A program made the position numbers and the translations under genes. Source: Peribacillus muralis (GTDB lineage Bacteria; Bacillota; Bacilli; Bacillales; DSM-1321). From it: DNA of 64,000 nucleotides. Of the stretch, positions 1-8,420 are shown one piece after another. Within the stretch, counting starts at the first letter, position 1; every line of letters starts with the position of its first letter. The stretch spans positions 4,207,051-4,271,050 of the forward strand of contig NZ_CP017080.1 in NCBI RefSeq assembly GCF_001645685.2, written 5' to 3'. The notes under the pieces are model-generated. The model did not search any database and was not told the DNA's origin. It saw only the letters and a list, made by a program, of their open reading frames with translations.

Positions 1-21
1 CCATTTTGATTGCATCCTGCA

Positions 22-594
22 TTACATGCCATTTCCACGATAAATGAGTTGCACAACGCCGGAAGCGAATGTTTTTGTATGGACCAATTTCAAATTCACC
101 CTCTGTTTCATATCAATGAACATCGGTTTTCCTTCTCCCAAAATAACAGGGTGGACAGATAATCTGAATTCATCCACAAGCCCCAGATTTATAAAGGTTG
201 TAATGAGACTGGCTCCGCCATACAGCCAGATGTCTTTACCTGGCTTATTCTTCAATTCACTTACTTCTTCCAATATATTTTCATTAATGAAGATTGCTTG
301 ATCATCAGATCTCTTTTGTGTTCTGGAAAACACATATTTGTCTTTACGATGAACCAAATCCCAAATTTCTTTTTCGGTATCAGATTCGTGCGCTTCAGGA
401 ATATATTGTCCCCATAGATCATAGCTCTTCCTGCCGTAAAAAATGGCATCGATCTGATTCAGGAAATTCGTGAACCCCATATCAGGGTCCATGATGCACC
501 AATCGATTTCGCCATTTTTCCCTTCAATAAAACCATCCAATGTAACGGCTAAATCCAAAATGACTCTTCTTTGTTTCCCAGTAATGGGCATCAT
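22..594 (-). CDS. Dihydrofolate reductase-fold (RibD C-terminal domain) protein
   Basis: A 190-residue stand-alone RibD_C/DHFR-like protein of the YyaP/YwjB kind. Such proteins are presumed NAD(P)H-dependent reductases; the substrate is unknown. The N-terminal beta strand with LAVTLDGFIEG, the central IFYGRKSYDLW and the glycine-rich KDIWLYGGASLI segment are the family's nucleotide and pterin-type binding elements. The C-terminal strand ends VVQLIYRGNGM. AAGGAGG precedes two adjacent ATGs, so the start may be 3 bases further in (591). The gene stands alone on the minus strand. Remains of a second copy lie immediately upstream at 618-753, which suggests an old tandem duplication. Family assignment is firm, biochemical role is not. 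Confidence 0.85.
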   Translation of the reverse strand: MMPITGKQRRVILDLAVTLDGFIEGKNGEIDWCIMDPDMGFTNFLNQIDAIFYGRKSYDLWGQYIPEAHESDTEKEIWDLVHRKDKYVFSRTQKRSDDQAIFINENILEEVSELKNKPGKDIWLYGGASLITTFINLGLVDEFRLSVHPVILGEGKPMFIDMKQRVNLKLVHTKTFASGVVQLIYRGNGM

Positions 595-617
595 TCTTCC
601 TCCTTAATCTCATTCAA

Positions 618-753
618 ATATTGCTTCTTCTGCCCCATAGAATGAGCTGCACACTTCCTGCACCCGAATATCCGTTCTTATTTGATTATAACAAGTACCG
701 AATGACGTATCAAACATCGCCTGTTTCCAATAACAGTCCAATGTAAAGGCCAT
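618..753 (-). pseudogene. Remnant of a second RibD_C/DHFR-fold gene
   Basis: On the minus strand 618-690 reads GYSGAGSVQLILWG before a stop, which parallels the C-terminus FASGVVQLIYRG of the neighbouring intact gene. About 720-753 reads MAFTLD, like the N-terminal LAVTLDG of that gene. The middle of the gene is missing. I interpret this as a decayed tandem duplicate. The matches are short, so confidence is moderate. Confidence 0.45.
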
Positions 754-773
754 GAAACATCCTCATCCATAAT

Positions 774-803
774 AAAAAAGCCACCAAGTTGGCGGCCCTC
801 ATT
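774..803 (-). terminator. Rho-independent terminator of modA
   Basis: Read on the minus strand, a GCCGCCA / TGGTGGC stem with a 3-base loop is followed by TTTTTT. It lies about 35 bases past the modA stop. Confidence 0.7.
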
Positions 804-838
804 GTCGAAGAAATGGATTGTGCCAGCTGACAGTGGCT

Positions 839-1639
839 TCAATTCAAATCTTCAAATCCGTATTTTTCAAATGTTTTCATGGCTGTTGGCGTTTGGAGAT
901 AGTCATAGAATTGCTTTGCTTCTTTGGCATGTTTTTGGTCATTGATCAAGCCTACCGGATAGATGATTGGATCGTGTAGATCATCCTTGGCTGTTGCGAC
1001 CAGCTTAACTTTGGATGAGCTCAGTGCATCCGTTTTATAAACGAGTCCAGCGTCTACATTTCCCGTTTCGACATAAGTGAGCACTTGCCTGACATCCTTG
1101 CCGTATACGACTTTATCTTCAATTTCTTTCCATAGATTACTGTTTTCCAATGTTTGCTTCGCGTACTGCCCGGCCGGTACGGATTCTGGTGTACCAACGG
1201 CAATTTTGTCTGCCTTGGTGAGGTCACCGATCGACTTCAAACCTTTATCGGAATCCTTCGGTACTACGAGCACCAGCTTATTGCCGACTAAATCGATTCC
1301 ATTTTTCTCATCGATAAGATCTTCATCTACTAATTTTTCGAATTTATCTTCTGCGGCCGAGAAGAACAGATCGACAGGTGCCCCTTGGGAAATTTGTTGC
1401 TGAAGGGCTCCTGAGGCCCCAAAGTTATAATTAACCTTCACATTTGGGTGGTCTTTTTCAAAGGCGGCCTTTATATCCGTCAAAGCCTCCTGCAGGCTAA
1501 CGGCAGCTGACACCGTCAACTCGACTTGCTCGCCGTCTTTTTGTGTCTTGTTTTTTCCCTCGTCATTCGAGCAGCCCGTCCCGATCATCACGAGCAGCAT
1601 CATTGCAAAAATCAAGAAATGTAATTTTCTCAAAATCAT
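839..1639 (-). CDS. modA: Molybdate-type ABC transporter substrate-binding lipoprotein
   Basis: An extracellular solute-binding protein of the ModA family that captures molybdate or tungstate for an ABC importer. The N-terminus is a lipoprotein signal (hydrophobic stretch, then IGTGC, then SNDEG linker). The mature part carries ModA landmarks: VSAAVSLQEALTDI near its start, FGASGALQQQI and GAPVDLFFSAA in the ligand-binding region. The start is ambiguous: a GTG at 1651, the ATG used here, or a TTG two codons later that has better spacing from AAGGGA. No modB or modC gene is in the window on either side, so its permease must be elsewhere or the gene works alone. The divergent neighbour at 1791 is a regulator with a related binding domain. 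Confidence 0.85.
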   Translation of the reverse strand: MILRKLHFLIFAMMLLVMIGTGCSNDEGKNKTQKDGEQVELTVSAAVSLQEALTDIKAAFEKDHPNVKVNYNFGASGALQQQISQGAPVDLFFSAAEDKFEKLVDEDLIDEKNGIDLVGNKLVLVVPKDSDKGLKSIGDLTKADKIAVGTPESVPAGQYAKQTLENSNLWKEIEDKVVYGKDVRQVLTYVETGNVDAGLVYKTDALSSSKVKLVATAKDDLHDPIIYPVGLINDQKHAKEAKQFYDYLQTPTAMKTFEKYGFEDLN

Positions 1640-1660
1640 TCTTCCCTTCACCTATTTTAT

Positions 1661-1691
1661 ATCTAGTTATATCTAATTATAACTGGTTATA
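1661..1691. promoter_or_regulatory. Palindromic candidate operator between modA and its divergent regulator
   Basis: AGTTATA-N6-TATAACT (1665-1684) is a perfect inverted repeat, overlapped by ATAAC-TG-GTTAT (1679-1690). It sits directly upstream of the modA start and about 100 bases from the divergent regulator. It is the obvious place for that regulator to bind, but this is inferred from position and symmetry only. Confidence 0.5.
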
Positions 1692-1790
1692 AATAGTATA
1701 AAACGAATTTATGTTTTTAATCAATCCCCCTTTCTTTGAGAATTTACTTTTTTACGGGCACTAAGCTACAATAAGGAAGGAGGGATGCAC

Positions 1791-2711
1791 ATGAAACAGG
1801 AGCTATCCTATACAATCGAAGAAGTTGCACAGCTATTGAAAGTATCCAAATTGACGATCTATGATCTAGTTAAAAAAGGGGAACTGCCTGTATTTCGCGT
1901 TGGCAGGCAAATGAGGATGGATGCAAAGGACTTGGAGAAGTATATCGCCGACAGCAAGTCTCCAGCCTATACAGCGCCTGGGCCAAAGCGGGCCGAAGCA
2001 AAGGATGCCTCCCCCCTTGTCATCAGCGGACAGGACATGGTGCTGGATTTACTTGGGCAGTATATCGAGAAAAATTCCGGCCATAAGGCATTACGATCCC
2101 ACAAAGGAAGCTTGAACGGATTGATTTCCATGTACAATGGCGAAGCGGAAATCGTCAGCTTACATATGTTCGATGGTGATACAGGAGAATACAATCTTCC
2201 TTATATAAAAAAAATCTTGGTTGGCCATCCCTACATTTTGCTTAACCTCCTTTCAAGGAAGGCAGGCTTATACGTAAAAAAAGGGAACCCCTTCAAGCTC
2301 GCCACCTGGTCAGATTTAAACAATGATAAGCTGACCTTCATCAATCGGGAGAGGGGATCTGGTGCAAGAATCCTTCTTGATGAGCAGTTACGGATCAACA
2401 ACATTCCGGCTAAAAACCTTAAAGGATATGAAAACGAGGAAACCAACCATTTAAGTGTCGCATCGGCCGTTTCATCCGGGGCTGCGGACGTTGGTGTTGG
2501 AATTGAAAAGGCGGCTAAACTGGTTGGAGTCGATTTCGTTCCACTGATAACGGAACGCTACGACCTTGTTTTATTGAAAACTTCAACAAACGAGGAGCTC
2601 ATCACTACCGTCAAAACGATATTGACCTCGATTCCGTTTCAAGCGGAAATCGATGCTCTAGGTGATTATGATATTTCGAGGACCGGCTCCGTCATTCACG
2701 AGACATTTTAA
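1791..2711 (+). CDS. Regulator with excisionase-type helix-turn-helix and ModA-like ligand-binding domain
   Basis: A one-component transcription regulator. Residues 1-55 form a short MerR/excisionase-type winged helix (YTIEEVAQLLKVSKLTIYDLVKKGELP, with VGRQMR and DLEKYI following). From about residue 80 it continues as a periplasmic-binding-protein-like domain (PBP_like), with SGQDMVLDLLGQYIE, GSGARILLDEQL and a closing PFQAEIDALGDYD segment. Proteins of this build are annotated as molybdate-responsive regulators. Divergent placement from modA and the palindrome between them support autoregulation and control of modA. GGAGGG is six bases before the ATG at 1791; an in-frame ATG at 1785 is too close to that site. 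The ligand is inferred. Confidence 0.8.
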   Translation: MKQELSYTIEEVAQLLKVSKLTIYDLVKKGELPVFRVGRQMRMDAKDLEKYIADSKSPAYTAPGPKRAEAKDASPLVISGQDMVLDLLGQYIEKNSGHKALRSHKGSLNGLISMYNGEAEIVSLHMFDGDTGEYNLPYIKKILVGHPYILLNLLSRKAGLYVKKGNPFKLATWSDLNNDKLTFINRERGSGARILLDEQLRINNIPAKNLKGYENEETNHLSVASAVSSGAADVGVGIEKAAKLVGVDFVPLITERYDLVLLKTSTNEELITTVKTILTSIPFQAEIDALGDYDISRTGSVIHETF

Positions 2712-2712
2712 A

Positions 2713-2750
2713 GAGGAAGGCTACTGCAGCAGCGGCCTTCCTTTTTGCTA
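2713..2750 (+). terminator. Rho-independent terminator of the ModA-like regulator
   Basis: AGGAAGGC and GGCCTTCCT form a stem followed by a T run directly after the stop codon. Confidence 0.75.
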
Positions 2751-2768
2751 TCGGCGGCTCCATCCGAC

Positions 2769-3761
2769 CTAAAGGGCACATTCTTCTATTTCAAACCCGA
2801 GATCTTCGATGATGCCCCAATCTGCCGTCGGTTCTTGACCGGCTGTCGTTAAATAATCACCGACAAAGATGGAATTGGCGGCGTAAAGGGCCATGGGCTG
2901 CATCGATCGGAGGTTGACTTCACGTCCCCCTGCGAGACGGATTTCTTTACTTGGGTTAACGAATCTCATCATGGAAATCAATTTCAAGCATGTATTGGGA
3001 GTCAGCTCGGAGGTTCCCTCAAGCGGCGTACCGTCAATGGCATTGAGAAAATTACAAGGAATCGAGTCCGCATCCAGACCGCGAAGGGAAAGGGCGATTT
3101 CCACTGCCTCCATTTCAGATTCCCCCATACCGAAAATGGCACCTGAGCAAGGGGACATGCCGGCATCCTTTACAGCTTCGACCGTTTCCACCCTGTCCTC
3201 ATATGTGTGTGTCGATGTAATTTTCCCGTAGTTTTCCTGTGATGTATTCAGGTTGTGATTGTAGCGATGAACCCCGGCAGCTGCTAGTTTCCCGGCATGC
3301 TCTTCATTCAGGAAGCCTAAGCAGCAGCAGATTTTGAGGTCGGTCGTTCCGCGGATTTCCTTCACGGCTTCGATGACATGATCTATTTCCCGGTTCGTTG
3401 GACGCCGTCCGGAGGCAACGATGCAATACGTGCCCGCTTTACGGCGGATCGATTCTTGCGCACCCTCGACAATCTTCTCTTTGGTCAGCCACGCATATTT
3501 ATCGATTGGTGCCTCCGAGACGATCGACTGCGAGCAGTAGCCGCAATCCTCTGGACATAAACCCGATTTCGTATTGATGATCATATTCAATTTCACCTTT
3601 TTCCCATAATGGTGCCTGCGGATGAGGTAAGCTGCATTCAAAATGTCCAAAACCTCATCATCAGAGGCTTGTACGATCGATAAAGCCTCTTTGGCTGTCA
3701 CTTCATGCCCCTTGATCACGCTTTCGGCTAACCTCTTCCAATCGCTTACTACTGTTTCCAT
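2769..3761 (-). CDS. bioB: Biotin synthase
   Basis: A radical-SAM enzyme that inserts sulfur into dethiobiotin to give biotin. About 330 residues, as usual for BioB. The SAM-binding iron-sulfur cluster motif is CPEDCGYC (Cys 69, 73, 76), followed by the family signatures YNHNLNTSQENY and AGGREVNLR. The reading frame stays open upstream to 3842, inside bioF, but the ATG at 3761 has GAGGG seven bases before it and matches the family N-terminus, so I use it. It follows bioF after a 34-base gap in the same operon. Expression is expected to fall when BirA-biotinyl-AMP binds the operator at 5046. Confidence 0.96.
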   Translation of the reverse strand: METVVSDWKRLAESVIKGHEVTAKEALSIVQASDDEVLDILNAAYLIRRHHYGKKVKLNMIINTKSGLCPEDCGYCSQSIVSEAPIDKYAWLTKEKIVEGAQESIRRKAGTYCIVASGRRPTNREIDHVIEAVKEIRGTTDLKICCCLGFLNEEHAGKLAAAGVHRYNHNLNTSQENYGKITSTHTYEDRVETVEAVKDAGMSPCSGAIFGMGESEMEAVEIALSLRGLDADSIPCNFLNAIDGTPLEGTSELTPNTCLKLISMMRFVNPSKEIRLAGGREVNLRSMQPMALYAANSIFVGDYLTTAGQEPTADWGIIEDLGFEIEECAL

Positions 3762-3795
3762 ATTCAATCCCTCTTTTCCATTAACTATTATCATT

Positions 3796-4986
3796 TCATC
3801 CAATTGGTAACGTCTTATCCACACTATCCGTATCATTGGCACGGATTGCTTTGAACGCAGATATAACGTGATCGATATGTCGCTCCCGATGCTGCGACAT
3901 CAAGGTGAGACGAATGCGGGAAGTCCCATCCGGAACTGTTGGCGGTCGAATCGCGGGTGCATAAATTCCATGCTTATGTAATTCCTTTGAAAGGAGCGTG
4001 GCTTGCTCCGGCTTCCCGCAAATGATGCCAAGAATCGGCGTTTCTCCCCCCGTCACCGTGTAGCCTAGGGAGGTTAATTCCTCATAAAGATGCCGACTCA
4101 TGTTTTGAAGGCGCACTCTGCGTTCAGGTTCGGTCATGATGATATCGACTGCAGCCGATGCACCGGCGACTACGCCAGGAGATAGTGCGGTAGAGAAGAT
4201 GAATGGTCTCGCTTTATTTAAGAGATAGTCTATTAAAGACCTGCTTCCTGCAACGAAGCCTCCTTCCACTCCTATCGCTTTGGATAGTGTCCCCATCTCG
4301 ATATCCACCTTCCCCTTCAATCCAAAATGCTCGGAGGTTCCCCTGCCGTCCTTGCCCAACACACCAGTCGCGTGTGCATCATCCATCATGATCAGGGCTC
4401 CGTAGCGTTTGGCAAGATTGACGATGCCAGGGAGCGGAGCGATATCACCATCCATCGAGAAAACGCCATCGGTCACGATCAAGGTTTTTTTGAAGCCTTG
4501 ATGGCCCTGCAGTTTCAATTCCAAATCGTCCAAATCAGCGTGACTGTATATCACGGTTTTTGCACGGGATAGACGGCAGCCGTCGATGATGCTCGCATGA
4601 TTGCCTGCATCCGATAAGATAAGATCACCCTCACCTACAATGGTCGTCAATACTGCCATATTCGCCATATATCCTGTATTCAGCACGATCGCCGCTTCCG
4701 TTTGCTTGAATTGTGCCAGTTTTCCTTCAAGGGCTTCATGGATGATGGAATGGCCAGTGGTCAATCGGGAGCCTGTCGAGCCAGCCCCGAATCTTTCGGT
4801 CGCCTGTATCGATGCCTCGATCACTCGTTGATCCTGTGCTAGTCCCAAGTAATTATTGGAGGCAAACATCAACATTTTTTGTCCATTCACCAAAGCCTGT
4901 CCATCATCGTTCAACGTTTCAACCGAGCGTAACTTTCGATATAGTCCCTTTTCTTTTAACGCTGCCAATTCCTGCTCCCAAATCAT
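3796..4986 (-). CDS. bioF: 8-amino-7-oxononanoate synthase
   Basis: A PLP enzyme that condenses pimeloyl thioester with L-alanine to give 8-amino-7-oxononanoate (KAPA), the first ring-building step of biotin. Its 396 residues fit the alpha-oxoamine synthase family. Visible signatures are FASNNYLGLA at the N-terminus, GSTGSRLTTGHS, the aspartate segment MMDDAHATGVLG, and the PLP lysine in MGTLSKAIGVEGGF. It is the first gene of the leftward bioF-bioB operon and is preceded by a BirA operator. Glycine C-acetyltransferase is a close relative, but context settles the assignment. Confidence 0.94.
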   Translation of the reverse strand: MIWEQELAALKEKGLYRKLRSVETLNDDGQALVNGQKMLMFASNNYLGLAQDQRVIEASIQATERFGAGSTGSRLTTGHSIIHEALEGKLAQFKQTEAAIVLNTGYMANMAVLTTIVGEGDLILSDAGNHASIIDGCRLSRAKTVIYSHADLDDLELKLQGHQGFKKTLIVTDGVFSMDGDIAPLPGIVNLAKRYGALIMMDDAHATGVLGKDGRGTSEHFGLKGKVDIEMGTLSKAIGVEGGFVAGSRSLIDYLLNKARPFIFSTALSPGVVAGASAAVDIIMTEPERRVRLQNMSRHLYEELTSLGYTVTGGETPILGIICGKPEQATLLSKELHKHGIYAPAIRPPTVPDGTSRIRLTLMSQHRERHIDHVISAFKAIRANDTDSVDKTLPIG

Positions 4987-5045
4987 CCTGCAGCACCCTC
5001 GTCACTCATCAATCGTGCGATCATATACGAACCTCCCATTCTATT

Positions 5046-5079
5046 ATATGTTAACTAAATAAATAAACAGTTAACATAT
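5046..5079. promoter_or_regulatory. BirA operator for bioF-bioB
   Basis: Perfect inverted repeat ATATGTTAAC-N14-GTTAACATAT, 60 bases upstream of bioF. This is the form of the BirA (biotin protein ligase/repressor) site in Bacilli. Its twin at 5173 serves the other arm. Confidence 0.9.
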
Positions 5080-5172
5080 TTACGAATAATATCATACAAT
5101 AAATTATTTTCCAATCACTACTTCTCACCTTCTTCCTTCCCCGTCCGTTTAATCGCTGCATATCAAACACTT

Positions 5173-5206
5173 ATATGTTAACTAAATAATAAAATAGTTG
5201 ACATAT
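5173..5206. promoter_or_regulatory. BirA operator for bioY-bioD-bioA
   Basis: ATATGTTAAC-N14-GTTGACATAT has the same spacing as the site at 5046, with one change in the right arm (A to G). It lies about 70 bases before bioY. The single mismatch could make this arm slightly less tightly repressed. Confidence 0.88.
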
Positions 5207-5274
5207 AAAATATCAATCAGGCAAACTAGTAGTGGGCATTTTGCCTGCCATTTTAAATAAAGGAGGTTAATAAC

Positions 5275-5859
5275 GTGAAAGCAAGATCGATTTCTTATGT
5301 CGCCCTTTTTACTGCGTTAACGGCAATTGGCGCCGCCGTTAAAATACCTGTCCCTTACATCCCATTCACGCTGCAGATTCTGGCAGTCTACTTGGCAGGA
5401 GCATTGCTTGGGCCCCGCCTTGGCTCACTCAGTATATTATGCTACGTCGGGATCGGACTCCTCGGGGTGCCGGTGTTCGCGGAGGGCGGGGGATTGGGTT
5501 ACCTATTCAAACCAACTTTCGGGTATTTGCTCGGATATATCCTTGGAGCCTTTGTAAACGGCTGGCTGATCTACCGTTTCAATCTCTCGGCGATCCGTTC
5601 CATCTTCCTTGCTAATGCCGCTACATTGCTGACCGTTTATTTATTCGGCTGCATCTGGCTGTATGGCGCAATGAAGTGGGTGGCACAAGCGCCGCTTTCC
5701 CTCTACCAAACGGTGCTTTACGGCTTCATCATACCGGCACCCGGTGACATATTGCTGTGCATACTATGTGCCGTCATCATACATCAAGTACGTCCGCGCC
5801 TATCAAAATATATCAACGTAAAGGAGCTGAATCACCCATGGGCCAAGCCTACTTTATAA
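5275..5859 (+). CDS. bioY: Biotin transporter BioY
   Basis: A 194-residue membrane protein with about six hydrophobic segments. It is the substrate-binding S component that imports biotin, alone or with an ECF energising module. Family marks are the N-terminal ALFTALTAIGAAVKIPVP, the long PFTLQILAVYLAGALLGPRLG and the glycine-rich FAEGGGLGYLFKPTFGY segments. The start is GTG at 5275 after AAAGGAGG. Its 3' end overlaps bioD by 22 bases. Placement behind a BirA operator with bioD and bioA means uptake and synthesis are switched on together. Confidence 0.95.
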   Translation: MKARSISYVALFTALTAIGAAVKIPVPYIPFTLQILAVYLAGALLGPRLGSLSILCYVGIGLLGVPVFAEGGGLGYLFKPTFGYLLGYILGAFVNGWLIYRFNLSAIRSIFLANAATLLTVYLFGCIWLYGAMKWVAQAPLSLYQTVLYGFIIPAPGDILLCILCAVIIHQVRPRLSKYINVKELNHPWAKPTL

Positions 5860-6545
5860 CCGGAACCGGAACGGATATCGGGAAAACGATCATCACAAGT
5901 GCCCTTTATCTATCACTACAAGCATTGGGGAAAAGCGTCACGATATTCAAGCCTTTCCAAACCGGAATCATTGAGGAAAATAATACATACCCGGACATTT
6001 CCTGGTTCGAGGAAGAACTCGGTGTTAAAGATACAGGATTTTATACACTTGAACCTGAAACCTCGCCGCATTTGGCGATCAAATTGACTGGACATCCAAT
6101 CGATGAGAAAAAAGCCGTGAAAAGGGTCCGTGAACTTGAGGGGCTGTATGACATCGTTCTGGTCGAAGGTGCAGGTGGATTGGCCGTACCGCTCATTGAA
6201 CGGGAATCTGATTTCTATATGACGAAGGATTTCATCAAGGATTGCGGCATGCCTGTCATATTCGTGTCAACATGTGGATTGGGTGCGATTCATCAAGTCG
6301 TGACGGCGCAATCCTATGCCCGCACCCACGATATTCCTGTTAAAACGATCATTTATAACCATTACCGGCCAGAAAATCTAATACATCGCGACAATATCGA
6401 AACGATCGAAAAGCTGACAAATCTAGAGGCTCTTGCCTGCCTGCCCACGTTTGCCGATGTCAGAAAAGACTTGAGGCCCCTAACCCTCGACCTTCTTGAT
6501 GACCAGGGATATATCCAACAACTGAAAGAGGTGTTCACAGCATGA
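5838..6545 (+). CDS. bioD: Dethiobiotin synthetase
   Basis: An ATP-dependent carboxylase that closes the ureido ring, turning 7,8-diaminopelargonic acid into dethiobiotin. The protein opens with the P-loop FITGTGTDIGKTI and has the second family motif VLVEGAGGLAVPL. About 235 residues, normal for BioD. The frame is open further upstream, but AAGGAG lies 11 bases before the ATG at 5838 and the product then starts at the conserved P-loop strand. It overlaps bioY by 22 bases and bioA by 4 (ATGA), so translation is coupled. Confidence 0.94.
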   Translation: MGQAYFITGTGTDIGKTIITSALYLSLQALGKSVTIFKPFQTGIIEENNTYPDISWFEEELGVKDTGFYTLEPETSPHLAIKLTGHPIDEKKAVKRVRELEGLYDIVLVEGAGGLAVPLIERESDFYMTKDFIKDCGMPVIFVSTCGLGAIHQVVTAQSYARTHDIPVKTIIYNHYRPENLIHRDNIETIEKLTNLEALACLPTFADVRKDLRPLTLDLLDDQGYIQQLKEVFTA

Positions 6546-7924
6546 ACCATAATTTATTGGAGCAATGGGATAAAGAATATGTCTGGCATCCGTTCACCCA
6601 AATGAAAACGTATCGCGAAAGCAAGCCGTTAATCATCGAGCGAGGTGAGGGCAGCTACCTGATCGATGTCGAGGGCAATCGCTACCTCGACGGCTATGCT
6701 TCCTTATGGGTGAATGTCCACGGCCATAACGAGCCGGAGCTCAATGGTGCCCTTATTGCACAAGTGAACAAAATCGCGCACTCGACGCTGCTCGGATCAG
6801 CAAATGTCCCTTCGATTTTGCTGGCAAAAAAACTGGCGGAGATCACACCCGGGCATTTATCGAAGGTCTTCTACTCTGACACAGGATCCGCGGCTGTCGA
6901 AATCGCCCTTAAAGTCGCCTATCAATATTGGCAGAATATCGATCCCGACAAGTATCGGCATAAAAACAAATTCGTCTCCCTTGACGAAGCATACCACGGC
7001 GATACCGTTGGAGCTGTAAGCGTGGGCGGCATGGACCTATATCATCGGATCTTCAAGCCCCTCTTATTCGAACGCATCTCCGTCCCTTCACCATATGCCT
7101 ATCACATGACTGAATACTTCGATACAGAAGCGGTGAAAAATCATTGTCTGAACGAATTGGAGAAGCTGCTGCAGCAGCAATCCGCACAAATTGCCGGCTT
7201 GATCATCGAGCCGCTTGTCCAGGGCGCGGCAGGCATCATCACCCATCCAGATGGTTTTTTGAAGGAGGTCGAAATTCTATGCAGGCAGTACGATGTCCTT
7301 TTGATTTGCGACGAAGTGGCGGTAGGATTCGGACGCACCGGTACGATGTTCGCCTGCGAGCAAGAAGATGTCGTACCGGATATCATGTGCATGGGCAAAG
7401 GGATCACTGGCGGCTATATGCCCCTTGCGGCGACCATCATGAACGATCAGATTTTCCAATCGTTCTTGGGAGAGCGTGAGGAGCATAAAACCTTTTATCA
7501 TGGCCATACCTATACAGGGAACCAGCTCGCCTGCGCATTGGCGCTGAAGAACATCGAGCTGATGGAGGAGCGCGGGCTAATTCATGACATCCAGAAGAAG
7601 GCCAGGCAGCTTACAAAAAAACTCCAGGCGCTATACGATTTTCCCATCGTCGGCGATGTCCGCCAGCGCGGGCTGATGATAGGAGTGGAAATCGTCAAAG
7701 ACCGCCAAACAAAAGAGACGTTCCCGCTTCAAGAGAATATCGTTTCCGAAATCATCATTAAGGCACGGGAACATGGACTGATCATCCGGGAGCTTGGCCC
7801 CGTCATCACGATGATGCCGATCCTGGCCATGTCCGAAGCGGAATTGACTGCCATGGTCGACACGGTTTACCGCTCGATACAAGAAGTGGTTCTCGAAAAA
7901 GGATTGATCCAAGCAGCAAACTAA
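6542..7924 (+). CDS. bioA: Adenosylmethionine-8-amino-7-oxononanoate aminotransferase
   Basis: A class III PLP aminotransferase that uses SAM as amino donor to convert KAPA to 7,8-diaminopelargonic acid. 460 residues. Visible features are VWHPFTQMK at the N-terminus (typical of BioA), YSDTGSAAVEIALK, the aspartate motif LLICDEVAVGFGRTG, and the PLP lysine in MGKGITGGYMPL. It is the last gene of the bioY-bioD-bioA operon and overlaps bioD by ATGA. A clear terminator follows. Confidence 0.95.
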   Translation: MNHNLLEQWDKEYVWHPFTQMKTYRESKPLIIERGEGSYLIDVEGNRYLDGYASLWVNVHGHNEPELNGALIAQVNKIAHSTLLGSANVPSILLAKKLAEITPGHLSKVFYSDTGSAAVEIALKVAYQYWQNIDPDKYRHKNKFVSLDEAYHGDTVGAVSVGGMDLYHRIFKPLLFERISVPSPYAYHMTEYFDTEAVKNHCLNELEKLLQQQSAQIAGLIIEPLVQGAAGIITHPDGFLKEVEILCRQYDVLLICDEVAVGFGRTGTMFACEQEDVVPDIMCMGKGITGGYMPLAATIMNDQIFQSFLGEREEHKTFYHGHTYTGNQLACALALKNIELMEERGLIHDIQKKARQLTKKLQALYDFPIVGDVRQRGLMIGVEIVKDRQTKETFPLQENIVSEIIIKAREHGLIIRELGPVITMMPILAMSEAELTAMVDTVYRSIQEVVLEKGLIQAAN

Positions 7925-7930
7925 AATCGA

Positions 7931-7968
7931 AAGAAACCGGAACAAGTACATCGTTCCGGTTTTTTTTG
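7931..7968 (+). terminator. Rho-independent terminator of the bioYDA operon
   Basis: AAACCGGAAC and GTTCCGGTTT form the stem, followed by a run of T, seven bases after the bioA stop. Confidence 0.85.
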
Positions 7969-8005
7969 TAGTTTGCCATCCTGTCCCTATGCCAAATATG
8001 ACGCT

Positions 8006-8287
8006 TCAATCAAACAAAGGAATCTCCGGCGGTATTCCCGCCTCTGGCAGAAAGTAAATGAAAATGGTCAAACAAATGATGAATAAGGAAAAGATGAATG
8101 CCCCGAACGAAATGCCCAAGCTGTATTTCTTGCCTGCCAAATATAAGCTGATCAAAAAACTAGCACATCCGATGGTCAAGCATAGGATGGCACCGGCATA
8201 CGCGTTCAACGTCGGGAGAATTCCCGTGAGGTAAAGCAGGATGAAGGCAATTTGCAGAAATATGCATATGCCAAGCAGTCGTTTCAT
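8006..8287 (-). CDS. Small membrane protein of unknown function
   Basis: About 93 residues with three hydrophobic segments (LLGICIFLQIAFILLYLTG, AYAGAILCLTIGCASFLISL, GISFGAFIFSLFIICLTIF) and a short tail ending PEIPLFD. AAGGAG lies six bases before the ATG at 8287, which is preferred over an ATG seven codons upstream. I do not recognise a family. It is convergent with bioA and downstream of the peptide operon at 8421-18178, separated by 133 bases without an obvious terminator, so it might be co-transcribed with it; an immunity role is possible but unsupported. Confidence 0.6.
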   Translation of the reverse strand: MKRLLGICIFLQIAFILLYLTGILPTLNAYAGAILCLTIGCASFLISLYLAGKKYSLGISFGAFIFSLFIICLTIFIYFLPEAGIPPEIPLFD

Positions 8288-8420
8288 GTGTATCTCCTTA
8301 CGCTTCATTTGGAATGAGCTCGTATATTAATTATGACGAATCCCCTTTTTATCCGAAGCAAACAATATCTATCCAGGATGTTCAACAATCAGGTTAAAGG
8401 AATTTATTGTCTCTCGCTTT

